A DNA stretch of 64,000 bases from a bacterium (GTDB taxonomy: Bacteria > Bdellovibrionota_C > UBA2361 > RFPC01), in assembly GCA_030428205.1 (NCBI GenBank), contig JAUIBK010000012.1, forward strand, positions 18,377 to 82,376, written 5' to 3'. The position numbers and the translations under genes were made by a program. Within the stretch, counting starts at the first letter, position 1. Every line of letters starts with the position of its first letter. Under the pieces are notes generated by a model. That model worked only from the letters and a program-made list of their open reading frames with translations. It made no database searches and was not told the DNA's origin. Shown piece after piece: positions 43,671-52,322 of the stretch.

Positions 43671-44354
43671 ATGGTGCAGCCTAACGAGACACCTCGACCA
43701 GACGAAAGACCACGCCAAGAAGGACTTTCTCTCCCCCAAGATCTGAGCGGACACTTTCCAAATCAGCAACAACTCCACCGCCAAACCTTTTCAATTGCAC
43801 TCTCTGAGCTAAAGGAACAAGGCAAAGACTCTCTTAATCTCCAAGCACGTTTTCTTATGCGAGAACAAAAAGATGCAGCAACTCAATTTACACGCGAAGC
43901 TCTCGAACAACTTCAACCCTCTCTCTCTGAGAAACAGCTCGATGACATCGAGTTTGCACTCAAAACGGCAATCGATGAAATATTCAACAATCAACTTGAT
44001 CACGATATACTCGGATATTCTGACGGCGAGAGAAAAGAAGCCTCTGAAGAAGAAATCGATCAGAGGATACGGGAGAATTCCGGCCTCTCCCTGCGTGTAG
44101 ACGTTGAAATTTCACCAGACTCTCTATCGCTTCGCTCACATCTACATTCTCCTTTTGAGGATTTCGACGTTCGATGGGCCAAGGTCGATCCCGAAAGAGA
44201 AATTTCTGAGGCGGAGCTCCTGGAAAGTTTCGAGAAGGACCACGGCAGAGGCTTAGCGCTTATTCGTGGTACCTTTCCCCTTGCTGAATATGACAGAGCG
44301 AGCAATGTGATCACCTTCTCTAAACCTCTCAACCCGGAAGCTAAAGCAGCTTAG
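43671..44354 (+). CDS. Possible degenerate GHKL ATPase (anti-sigma-kinase-like)
   Basis: A 227-residue protein from ATG 43671, fixed by GGAGG six bases before; the frame is open upstream. The C-terminal ~130 residues recall an RsbW/SpoIIAB-like GHKL fold: AIDEIFNNQLDH in the place of the N-box, a strand pair LRVDVEISPDSLSLRSHL where the D-x-G motif normally follows, and HGRGLALIRGTFP for the G2 box. Key ATP residues (the DxG glycines) are missing, so it may bind a partner rather than phosphorylate. N-terminal ~60 residues are Pro/Gln-rich. Assignment is by motif only. Confidence 0.5.
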   Translation: MVQPNETPRPDERPRQEGLSLPQDLSGHFPNQQQLHRQTFSIALSELKEQGKDSLNLQARFLMREQKDAATQFTREALEQLQPSLSEKQLDDIEFALKTAIDEIFNNQLDHDILGYSDGERKEASEEEIDQRIRENSGLSLRVDVEISPDSLSLRSHLHSPFEDFDVRWAKVDPEREISEAELLESFEKDHGRGLALIRGTFPLAEYDRASNVITFSKPLNPEAKAA

Positions 44355-44375
44355 TTTTTTCGGAATAGATTAAAA

Positions 44376-44402
44376 TTTATAACGCGTACTTCGCGTTATA
44401 AA
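44376..44402. terminator. Hairpin after the GHKL-like gene
   Basis: TTTATAACGCG (44376-44386) / CGCGTTATAAA (44392-44402), an 11-bp perfect stem with a 5-base loop, lies 22 bases after the stop codon and between convergent genes. It is AT-rich on its flanks and could end transcription from either side. Confidence 0.5.
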
Positions 44403-44477
44403 ATCTTATATATGAAATTACTGGGTCACTGTTTGATAGTCTAAGCTACTGCTCGGCTAACAAGGAGCAGGGAGTTC

Positions 44478-45323
44478 TTACTCTAAGGCGAGATTATCTA
44501 ATAGACGAACTCCGTGGACTTCAACAGTAGTGAGCATTCTGCCACCTTTGTCAGGAGCAGTCTCGACCGCTTCAAGCGTGTCTTCGCAGACAACGGAGAT
44601 GTAATCAACTGTAGTATTATCTAGGTTTCTAAAGTTCTCTCGTAAAATGCCTGTAAGCTTTTCGCTCGATCGTTCTCCATCTTGAAATGCTCTGCGAGCC
44701 TCAAAGAGGCTTTGGTTAATCAAAAGAGCTTTTTCTTTTGCCACTTTATCGAGCCGGACATTTCGTGAGCTCATGGCAAGACCGCTTTCTTCCCGGAAGA
44801 GAGGGCCACGGAGAATATCAACAGGAAGCTTAAGATCTGCTGTCATACGTTCAACAACACGGAGCTGCTGAAAATCCTTCTCTCCAAAAACTGCCGAGTG
44901 GGGTTGGATGATGTTAAACAACAGCGTAACAACAGTAGTTACGCCACGAAAGTGACCAGGCCGACCCGATCCCTCATAGCGCTGCGTTAAGTCATCTACT
45001 GTTACCCACGTTTGGTGCCCCTCACTGTACATCATCTCAGGCGTGGGCAAGAAGACAGCCGCAACACCTCTGTCTTCAAGCAGCTTGAGATCTCTCTCCG
45101 CCTCTCGCGGGTAGGAATCTAAGTCATCTGGATTATTGAATTGAGCAGGATTTACAAAGATAGAGACAACAACACAGTCTGCATCATTTTGTGCAATGTC
45201 GACGAGACTTAAATGACCCTCATGAAGGTAACCCATAGTTGGCACAAAGGAGACTCGCTTGCCCTCTCTCGTCCACGACTCACGAAGAGCACGGAAGGCC
45301 TCAATAGAATCGATAACTTTCAT
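44478..45323 (-). CDS. panC: Pantothenate synthetase
   Basis: A 281-residue enzyme that joins pantoate and beta-alanine with ATP. HIGH-type blocks: FVPTMGYLHEGHLSLV, VVSIFVNPAQFN, TVVTLLFNIIQPHSAVFGEKDFQQL, and MSSRN (KMSKS-like). Start set at ATG 45323 (MKVIDSIEAFRALR), which fits the family; a longer frame reaches 45503 and passes through a palindromic repeat. Pantothenate is the precursor of coenzyme A. No panB or panD adjoins it. Confidence 0.96.
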   Translation of the reverse strand: MKVIDSIEAFRALRESWTREGKRVSFVPTMGYLHEGHLSLVDIAQNDADCVVVSIFVNPAQFNNPDDLDSYPREAERDLKLLEDRGVAAVFLPTPEMMYSEGHQTWVTVDDLTQRYEGSGRPGHFRGVTTVVTLLFNIIQPHSAVFGEKDFQQLRVVERMTADLKLPVDILRGPLFREESGLAMSSRNVRLDKVAKEKALLINQSLFEARRAFQDGERSSEKLTGILRENFRNLDNTTVDYISVVCEDTLEAVETAPDKGGRMLTTVEVHGVRLLDNLALE

Positions 45324-45392
45324 ATTTATTCCTGTATTTAGAGAGATAGCACAAGAGCACCTGCACCTTGACCTTTCATGTACCTGAAAAAT

Positions 45393-45456
45393 CTCGGTGC
45401 TCTCGGTGTGCTCGGTGGAGAAAAGCAAGATAAAATGAACCACCGAGAGCACCGAG
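45393..45456. repeat. Palindromic repeat upstream of panC/bamD
   Basis: CTCGGTGCTCTCGGTG (45393-45408) / CACCGAGAGCACCGAG (45441-45456) is a perfect 16-bp inverted repeat around 32 bases. A second fold (CCTCGACT...AGTCGAGG, about 45463-45501) follows. Its word type (CTCGGTG.TCTCGGTGTGCTCGGTGG) resembles dispersed repeats of many genomes. It lies between two divergent genes. Confidence 0.65.
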
Positions 45457-45612
45457 GATCTATCCTCGACTCCGATTCTATTATTGGTCAAAGTCGAGGT
45501 CAAAGAGTAATAAGAATAGGACGACGACCTACGGTATTGTCATTTGACATTGTTGGGAAACAAGGTGTTTGATACCCTCAGTCTGGTCTATAGATTTACC
45601 ATAAAGCGCCCT

Positions 45613-46719
45613 ATGATTTTATCATCCTCTGTTTTTTATCGCCTTACATTCCTCTTCGCACTCCTTGCCTCTTTGAGCTCTATGACTGGCTGCTCAAGTA
45701 GCGAAGAACCTGAACCTGAACCAGCAGAAATTGCTACCACAGAAGCCCCCCTGATTGATGCCCCAGAAGAAGATCTCTTCTACGCGGCCAAAAGACTCTT
45801 TGCCGAAGGCCACTACCTGATTGCATCAGAAAACTTCCAGTCACTCAAAGACGGCTTTCCACTCGGGCCGTATACAGAGTTTGCAGAGATCAAACTCGCC
45901 GATATTGATTTCCTTATGAATGAACATGCTGAAGCAGCAGCACGCTACGAGGAAGCGCTGAAAAGTCGGCCAATCTCTCCTGCCGTGCCATACCTGCTCC
46001 TACAAGCCGCACGGAGTAATCAACTTGTAAACTCTGCTATCGGGCGAGATCGCGCTCCTCTAGAAAAAGCAGTAAAACTCTATAACGAACTGATCGAGAA
46101 ACATCCCACCTCTATGTATGTTCCCTCTGCTATCTACTATCGAGATCAAACCCTCTCGCGCATAGCTCACCATGAACAGATGATCGCTGATTTTTATCAG
46201 AGGCAAGGCGCTGAAAAAGCGTACCTCGCTCGAGAAGATGAGATCCAAGCACAGTGGGCAAAACACAAAGGAAGCGAAGAAGCGCTTGATGCTCGTTGGT
46301 CTCCCGCTAAACCTCAACCAAAAACGTCGGTACAGACTGTTGCTCTCGCCGCACAAGCTCCTCAAGTAAAGACCCCTTCCTCTTCAACTGAACAAGCCCC
46401 CCGAGCAGCAACTACCACAGCAACAGTAAGAGTTCGAGAAGCACTATGTGAAGCACGCAATGGAGAACGGATCACTCTCTACTTCAACCGCCAGCCTAAA
46501 GATTTGAGTCAGGTTACATCCCTTGGAAAAATCGCCCCGTCCAATGGCCAACTAATGGTGCAACTTCCCTTTGAACTCGGGAACGAGTTTCAAGCCGACT
46601 GCTTTGCGAAAAACGACCTGAGCATTCAAAAAAGTGGAGTCATTACCCTTAGTTCGAACCGTAAAGCTCAAGCAGTGGACCTTATGAACCCCCCTCGACT
46701 CGTACTTTTTTTAAACTAG
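45613..46719 (+). CDS. BamD-like outer-membrane assembly lipoprotein with C-terminal extension
   Basis: A 368-residue lipoprotein: lipobox SMTGC (lipidated Cys near residue 27), then TPR-like helical repeats (about 55-200) of BamD/YfiO type (EDLFYAAKRLFAEGHYLIASENFQSLKDGFPLG...). BamD links BamA to periplasmic substrates in outer-membrane protein assembly. After a Gln/Ala/Ser/Pro linker a ~85-residue domain follows (VRVREALCEARNGERITLYFNR... to VLFLN) that recalls AMIN-like beta domains; this is not part of canonical BamD. Start is ATG 45613 without a strong site; the frame is open upstream. Confidence 0.75.
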   Translation: MILSSSVFYRLTFLFALLASLSSMTGCSSSEEPEPEPAEIATTEAPLIDAPEEDLFYAAKRLFAEGHYLIASENFQSLKDGFPLGPYTEFAEIKLADIDFLMNEHAEAAARYEEALKSRPISPAVPYLLLQAARSNQLVNSAIGRDRAPLEKAVKLYNELIEKHPTSMYVPSAIYYRDQTLSRIAHHEQMIADFYQRQGAEKAYLAREDEIQAQWAKHKGSEEALDARWSPAKPQPKTSVQTVALAAQAPQVKTPSSSTEQAPRAATTTATVRVREALCEARNGERITLYFNRQPKDLSQVTSLGKIAPSNGQLMVQLPFELGNEFQADCFAKNDLSIQKSGVITLSSNRKAQAVDLMNPPRLVLFLN

Positions 46720-46835
46720 TGTCCCTCTCCGACTATGCTCTTCGAGCTTCGTCGTGACTTAAGCTCTAAGGACCACGTCGTAGCCTTGGCGAAGACGGGC
46801 GGGGGGTTTTGCCTTCGGCAAAAAGTGTGGCTCCT
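46720..46835. repeat. Left arm of long inverted repeat flanking gspCDEF
   Basis: This ~115-bp sequence, directly after the bamD stop, matches the reverse complement of 53585-53701, with only four differences in the first 86 bases (core CTAAGGACCACGTCGTAGCC). The two arms bracket exactly gspC to gspF. The second 45-bp repeat (46825-46869) overlaps its end. Confidence 0.85.
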
Positions 46836-46869
46836 CGTCTAACCGGCAAAAATTAATTTGTCGCCATAC
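46825..46869. repeat. 45-bp dispersed repeat, copy 2 of 2
   Basis: Same 45-base unit as 28137-28181, five differences. It sits at the end of the left inverted-repeat arm. An additional CCCTCT/AGAGGG hairpin (46895-46918) with a following CTCTATTTT tract lies downstream and may terminate bamD transcription. Confidence 0.7.
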
Positions 46870-46978
46870 TAGGATCCAAGAGGCTGGAGAGACCCCCTCT
46901 AACCCCCTAAAAAGAGGGCTCTATTTTCAATGAATTTAGTGACTTGCGCTTGTTTCGTGCTCATCGTTACATTAGCCT

Positions 46979-47893
46979 ATGGCTATTTCATCGCTCGATC
47001 AGTGGTTTGACCCACTTCTACTCCACCGTCTCCTCTATCGAGAGAATATCACTCGTGGAGTCACCGCCCTTAAAATCGTGTTTGCGCTGGTTACCTTAAT
47101 CACAATCTCTGTAACAGCTTGGCTTGCTCTGTCTCTCCTACTCTCCCCACCAGTTGAGCTTGATGAATTAGATCAGAAAGTTACCGACGCTATCGAGCTT
47201 ATACCCTCAGCAAACTCTCTTCAGGACACTACAATCGATTTCGCCAAGCTTGCTCAAACAAAGATGTTTGGTGAAGCAGTTAAGAAAGATGAGAAAAAAA
47301 CATCCACAGAGAAACCTAAACCAGTCAGCAACATAGCACTCGAGCTGATTGGAACATTTCTCTCCGCTGATTCATCTCAAGCCATCATTGAAAACAAAAA
47401 GAAGAAGGAACAAGACGTCTTTACCGTAGGGCAGATGATTTTCGATGAGGCTGAACTCGTTCGTATTCTTCCAAATAAGGTAGAAATCAAGCGAAATGGG
47501 ACCATCGAGCTCTTAACGATTGATGACTCTCTACTGGGTGATGACGGCCCCTCAGGAGCTGCTGCTGAGGGTGAAGAGGAATTTGTCATCGACGAAGAAG
47601 AACTCAACTCAGCACTGGATAATCTGCCACTTCTCCTCACACAAGCTCGAGCGGTCCCCTACTTCAAACAAGGGAAAGCCGTCGGATTAAGGCTCTTTGC
47701 CATCAAAAATGGTAGCCTCTATGAAAAACTAGGGCTGAAGAATGGAGACATCCTCAAATCAATCAACGACAATAGCCTTGCAGATATGAACCAAGCGATG
47801 AAACTTTTCGAAAAACTCCGAGAAGAACGTTCCTTACGGGTCGTTCTTGAGAGAAACAAGAAGGAATCGACACATTTCTACACCATCCAATAA
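46979..47893 (+). CDS. gspC: T2SS inner-membrane protein GspC
   Basis: A 304-residue protein with one membrane span (about residues 25-55), an HR domain (about 110-185: NIALELIGTFLSADSSQAIIENKKKKEQDVFTVGQ region) that binds GspD, an acidic linker, and a C-terminal PDZ domain (about 225-300: KQGKAVGLRLFAIKNGSLYEKLGLKNGDILKSIND). GspC connects the inner-membrane platform to the secretin. It starts the gspCDEF block behind the inverted repeat; the gspD start follows seven bases after its stop. Confidence 0.92.
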   Translation: MAISSLDQWFDPLLLHRLLYRENITRGVTALKIVFALVTLITISVTAWLALSLLLSPPVELDELDQKVTDAIELIPSANSLQDTTIDFAKLAQTKMFGEAVKKDEKKTSTEKPKPVSNIALELIGTFLSADSSQAIIENKKKKEQDVFTVGQMIFDEAELVRILPNKVEIKRNGTIELLTIDDSLLGDDGPSGAAAEGEEEFVIDEEELNSALDNLPLLLTQARAVPYFKQGKAVGLRLFAIKNGSLYEKLGLKNGDILKSINDNSLADMNQAMKLFEKLREERSLRVVLERNKKESTHFYTIQ

Positions 47894-47900
47894 GGAACCC

Positions 47901-50678
47901 ATGATGAGAATTGCGCATCTTTGCACCTTACTGTCTCTCGTTTTAAGCCTAGCCTGTTTCCCTCCAACAGCAACAGCACAACCCACGGCTCAATCAAGCG
48001 GCGACTCAAAAGACGACACTACTGAAATTAACGTCAAAAATGCTGATATTGCAGCCGTCATTCGTATTTTCGCTAAAAAGACAAAGAGAAACTACATTCT
48101 CGATGAACGTGTAAAAGGCAAAGTTTCCATCTACCTCCCCGGAAAAGTTTCTTCTGGAGAGTCGATTCGTATCCTTGATTCTGTACTTGCCTTAAAAGGT
48201 TTTTCTTCAGTGCCGATAGGAGACAACCTCTGGAAGATTGTACCTCAAAAAGAAGCAATCCAATCAACGATTCCAACGCTCACAGACGATGACGGCTCAA
48301 ATCCAAACCCAACAGCATCACTTATTACTCGACTCTTCCACTTAAAGTATGTTGATGCTGATGCTGCTAAGCAACTCTTAAGCCCTCTTGTTTCATCTTC
48401 AGGCTTACTCAATGCCTATACCGGTACGAATTCGCTTATCTTCATCGATTCAGAAGACAATATCGAAAGACTCATACGAATAGCCCAATCTCTCGATGTC
48501 CCCTCTTCTGACAGAGAGATGACTATCATTCCTATTGAACACGCTGATGCGGTTGATATCGCTACGAAACTCTCAGAGATCCTGACTGACAGTGCAGAGC
48601 AAGATAGTTCAAATCGAGCAAGCGCCCTCGATAGCATTCGAGCTCGCTTACGACAAACATCGAGTAGAAACAGCTCATCAAAGAACAGCGAAACTCCTGA
48701 CTCGGCTGGATCCTCTGCCACAATTAGCTCCCAAGGGCGCGAACCGAAAATCATTGCAGATGAACGAACGAATTCCATTATTGTGGTTGCTGACGAAGAT
48801 ATGACAGCTAGGATTCGAGCTCTCATATCTCAGCTTGATAGCGAAGTAGATCGCTCTGGTTTCCGTTTTTATGTGTACCGGTGCCAACATGCTAATGCAG
48901 AAGAGCTTGCCGACGTGCTTGCTGGACTCAGCGGTGATGGCTCTTCAAGCTCTTCAAGCTCTTCGTCCTCTGTGAGTGCGTTCTCCGGGCAAAACACTGG
49001 GAGCAGAGAACGTGGCAACCGTTTTGCAAGCACACAAAACCGACTAGGTTCTCAAAGCAGAACACCTGGTAGATCTCGCTCTGAGAACAGCTCTGGCTCG
49101 ACGGGGCCAACATCGGTCCAATTTGGTGAAAACGTTTCTATTACAGCAGATCCTGCCACAAACTCTCTTATTATTTACTCCGGAAAAAGCGACTACGGGA
49201 AGATCAAAGCACTCCTCAAAGATCTCGATATCAAACGCAAGCAGGTCCTTGTTGAGGCAATGATTCTCGAGGTGCGTATTGACGAAGATACAAACTTTTC
49301 AACTGAGTTTCTCTCATCTGCCGGAGGCAAAGATGGTGGAATACTCGCTCAGAGTACTTTTAATAATAACCTCGCCACACTCATTCAAGATCCAACGGCG
49401 TTGTCGAACTTTACTGTAGCTGCTGCTAGCTCAGGAACGCTTACCCTTCCTGGGGATATTACCATTCCAACACAAACCGTCTTACTTAACGCAGCTCAGA
49501 ACAACAGCAACGTCAACGTCTTAAGCGCCCCTAACATTCTCGCCACAGACAATGAAGCGGCTGAGATTGTTGTCGGTCAAAACGTTCCTTTTGTTGCCAG
49601 TACTTCAACGAGCGGAGACAACCTCAATAACACCTTTAACACTATTGATAGGCAAGATGTTGGTATTACCCTTCGGTTGACCCCTCAGATTAGCTCAAGC
49701 GACACAGTACGACTTGACCTCTTTACAGAGGTATCAAACGTTGTACAAACCTCTGCAAACTCCGACCTTGGGCCGACAACGACGATTCGTACGAGCGAAA
49801 CAACAGTTATTACAAAAGACAGCCAGATGGTCGTTATTGGGGGGCTGATGTCTGACACTGTCTCTGAGGTTGATACAGGGGTACCATTCCTTAAAGATGT
49901 GCCAGTGCTCGGCCACCTTTTTCGCTCCTCATCAGAAGTCAGCAGGAGGACAAATCTTTTAATCTTCATCACTCCGCGTATTATTCAAACCCAGCACGAT
50001 TTGAGAGACTCAACGATCACCAACCGCGACAAGCTCGACCGAGCTCTCAAGAGCAGCAACGTTTATCCACCCCGTGATGAGCTGCTCTTCAGTGAAGATA
50101 TTGATAAGGTGACCGAGATATCTCCGTACACAGGCAAAAAACCTTCTACAATTCGGGCCCCAAGAAAACCATTGGCGGTGGCCCCCTCTCCTCTCTCACC
50201 AGACAAGCAAACGCAAAGTTCTTCAAATGACGAGGTGATAGAGCTTCACATACAGCCAAAATTTGCGACTCCAGCAGCCCCGGGCGGCAATAAAGATGTT
50301 ACCCCACCGAAAGCCTCTTTCTCCGCAAAGAACTCTCACCACACCCAAGCGAAACAGGAGCAATATGTCATTCTAGAGCTCCTCACTTCCCCCGATAGCA
50401 ACCTTTCACTTCCTTTCTTTTCCCAGCAAGGGAAAAAAGGACTCGCTGGAATCAAACTTCCGAAAGGAAGTAGCGCCCAAGCAAAGCAGTTCTTTCAGAG
50501 CGGCGCACAATACATCTACTCAACTGGAGGCAAAGAAACCCCTTTACGCACCCTCGGAGTCTTTGCAGATCTCCAAGAAGCAGAAGATCTCTTCCCAGAG
50601 TTTGAAGAACGGTGGCACACCCTCTCTCCACATGAGATTATGAACATTGGCAAAGGCCCTTGGAAACGAAGAGGATAA
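47901..50678 (+). CDS. gspD: T2SS secretin GspD with extended C-terminus
   Basis: A 925-residue outer-membrane secretin. Signal peptide 1-27; N0 domain (VKNADIAAVIRIFAKKTKRNYIL); N1-N3 repeats with a Ser-rich insertion (about 340-390); secretin core with VLSAPNILATDNEAAEIVVGQNVPF, VGITLRLTPQ and the conserved ETTVITKDSQMVVIGGLMSD, then VPFLKDVPVLGHLFR. The normal secretin plus S-domain ends near residue 720; the last ~200 residues are Pro/Ser-rich, then a folded-looking region (about 820-925) that includes PLRTLGVFADLQEAEDLFPEFEERW, distantly SPOR-like. Start ATG 47901 fits the signal peptide. Confidence 0.9.
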   Translation: MMRIAHLCTLLSLVLSLACFPPTATAQPTAQSSGDSKDDTTEINVKNADIAAVIRIFAKKTKRNYILDERVKGKVSIYLPGKVSSGESIRILDSVLALKGFSSVPIGDNLWKIVPQKEAIQSTIPTLTDDDGSNPNPTASLITRLFHLKYVDADAAKQLLSPLVSSSGLLNAYTGTNSLIFIDSEDNIERLIRIAQSLDVPSSDREMTIIPIEHADAVDIATKLSEILTDSAEQDSSNRASALDSIRARLRQTSSRNSSSKNSETPDSAGSSATISSQGREPKIIADERTNSIIVVADEDMTARIRALISQLDSEVDRSGFRFYVYRCQHANAEELADVLAGLSGDGSSSSSSSSSSVSAFSGQNTGSRERGNRFASTQNRLGSQSRTPGRSRSENSSGSTGPTSVQFGENVSITADPATNSLIIYSGKSDYGKIKALLKDLDIKRKQVLVEAMILEVRIDEDTNFSTEFLSSAGGKDGGILAQSTFNNNLATLIQDPTALSNFTVAAASSGTLTLPGDITIPTQTVLLNAAQNNSNVNVLSAPNILATDNEAAEIVVGQNVPFVASTSTSGDNLNNTFNTIDRQDVGITLRLTPQISSSDTVRLDLFTEVSNVVQTSANSDLGPTTTIRTSETTVITKDSQMVVIGGLMSDTVSEVDTGVPFLKDVPVLGHLFRSSSEVSRRTNLLIFITPRIIQTQHDLRDSTITNRDKLDRALKSSNVYPPRDELLFSEDIDKVTEISPYTGKKPSTIRAPRKPLAVAPSPLSPDKQTQSSSNDEVIELHIQPKFATPAAPGGNKDVTPPKASFSAKNSHHTQAKQEQYVILELLTSPDSNLSLPFFSQQGKKGLAGIKLPKGSSAQAKQFFQSGAQYIYSTGGKETPLRTLGVFADLQEAEDLFPEFEERWHTLSPHEIMNIGKGPWKRRG

Positions 50679-50687
50679 AAGACAACT

Positions 50688-52313
50688 TTGAGCAGCACGA
50701 ACGAAGAACAACAAAACGAGAGCGCCCAGTACGACGAACACCGCGATCTCAAAACGCTTGCTCGTTTTCTCAACCTTGAATTCCGAGCAAAACTTGACGA
50801 TCCCTCGCCGCCCCAAGAGCTTGTCCTCGGGGAGTTTGGAAGAATTGCTGGCTCTTGGGGACGCCACCATTCAACAGTTCCTATTGGTGGGAATGAAAGC
50901 GAACTCGTCGTTGCCACTTCCGATCCACTCAATCTTACCGCGGTTGATCAGTTAAGACTCTGCTACAACCTGCCAACACGAACGATTGTCACGACTCCAG
51001 AAGAGATTACCCGTGCTATCAACTCCATGCGTACACGTCTTATGAGCGATCGCTCGAGTGCGCTCGATACCGACGAAGACGAAAGCTCCGACTTCGAGCA
51101 CCAACTGAAAATTGATGTAACTGATGCAGAAGACGACGATGCGCCAATCATGCGCTACGTGAATGCCATTATTTTCAAAGCGAGCACTGAGCGCGCTTCA
51201 GATGTACACATCGAGCCGTTTGAGAACTCTCTTCAGGTCCGCTTCCGTATCGACGGTGTATTGTACGACATTGATTCTCAGGATAAGTCCCACCAAGCGG
51301 CCATCACCTCTCGAGTAAAAGTCATGGCAGGCTTAAACATCGCCGAAAAGCGACTCCCGCAAGACGGTCGTATCGGTCTTAAAATAGCAGGAAACGATGT
51401 TGATATTCGTGTTTCAACCGTACCGACACAATTTGGCGAGCGGGTTGTCATGCGTTTACTCGACAAGTCGGCGACCGTACTCGATCTCAGCCAGATCGGG
51501 GTGCGCTACGAAAACCTCCAGGCCATAGATAAGCTGATTCGCAAACCAAACGGTATCATCCTCGTTACTGGACCTACAGGATCTGGTAAAACAACAACTC
51601 TTTATTCTTGCTTGACCAAAATTAACACCCCTGAACTTAACATCCTTACAGTAGAAGATCCGATTGAATACCAGCTCAATGGCATTGGACAGATGCAGGT
51701 GAATCCCAAGATCGACTTTACTTTCGCCTCTGGTCTGCGGGCCATCCTCCGGCAAGACCCCGATGTGGTGATGGTTGGTGAGATTCGTGATGCTGAGACA
51801 GCTGAGATAGCAATCCAGGCTTCGCTCACTGGCCACCTCGTACTATCGACACTCCACACCAACGACGCAGCAGGTGCAGTCACCCGGCTTGTCGACATGG
51901 GAATCGAACCTTTCCTTGTCTCTTCGAGCCTTTTAGCTGTCATGGCCCAACGACTTGTACGTAGATTATGCTCACACTGCAAAGAACCTTACGAGCTCAC
52001 CGATGTTGAAATATATGAACTCGGACTAGACCCAGCAAACCTACGCTCAAGACGGGCGTACCGACCTGGAACTGCCGAATGCGACCACTGCCAAAACACT
52101 CGCTACACTGGACGAACGGGCATTCACGAACTCCTCATCATCGATGAAAAGATAAAAAGCCTTATTTTACAGCGCATGGATTCATCAACCATTCGAAACG
52201 CCGCGACCGAAAACGGCTTTGAGACACTTCGTGTTGACGGCGCCCTAAAAGTCCTCGAGGGCATCACTTCAGCTGAAGAGGTTTTTCTTGCAACTCACGA
52301 AGAGGTTTCTTAG
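50688..52313 (+). CDS. gspE: T2SS assembly ATPase GspE
   Basis: A 541-residue secretion ATPase: N-terminal MshEN-like domain (about 20-115), a linker with acidic run, Walker A GPTGSGKTTT (about 294-303), Asp box and Walker B around DPDVVMVGEIRD, and His box TLHTND. The zinc-binding tetracysteine site is present as CSHC and CDHC near residue 430-465. It drives pseudopilus assembly from the cytoplasm. TTG 50688 is the only start consistent with the gap after gspD. Confidence 0.94.
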   Translation: MSSTNEEQQNESAQYDEHRDLKTLARFLNLEFRAKLDDPSPPQELVLGEFGRIAGSWGRHHSTVPIGGNESELVVATSDPLNLTAVDQLRLCYNLPTRTIVTTPEEITRAINSMRTRLMSDRSSALDTDEDESSDFEHQLKIDVTDAEDDDAPIMRYVNAIIFKASTERASDVHIEPFENSLQVRFRIDGVLYDIDSQDKSHQAAITSRVKVMAGLNIAEKRLPQDGRIGLKIAGNDVDIRVSTVPTQFGERVVMRLLDKSATVLDLSQIGVRYENLQAIDKLIRKPNGIILVTGPTGSGKTTTLYSCLTKINTPELNILTVEDPIEYQLNGIGQMQVNPKIDFTFASGLRAILRQDPDVVMVGEIRDAETAEIAIQASLTGHLVLSTLHTNDAAGAVTRLVDMGIEPFLVSSSLLAVMAQRLVRRLCSHCKEPYELTDVEIYELGLDPANLRSRRAYRPGTAECDHCQNTRYTGRTGIHELLIIDEKIKSLILQRMDSSTIRNAATENGFETLRVDGALKVLEGITSAEEVFLATHEEVS

Positions 52314-52322
52314 GAGCACGAG

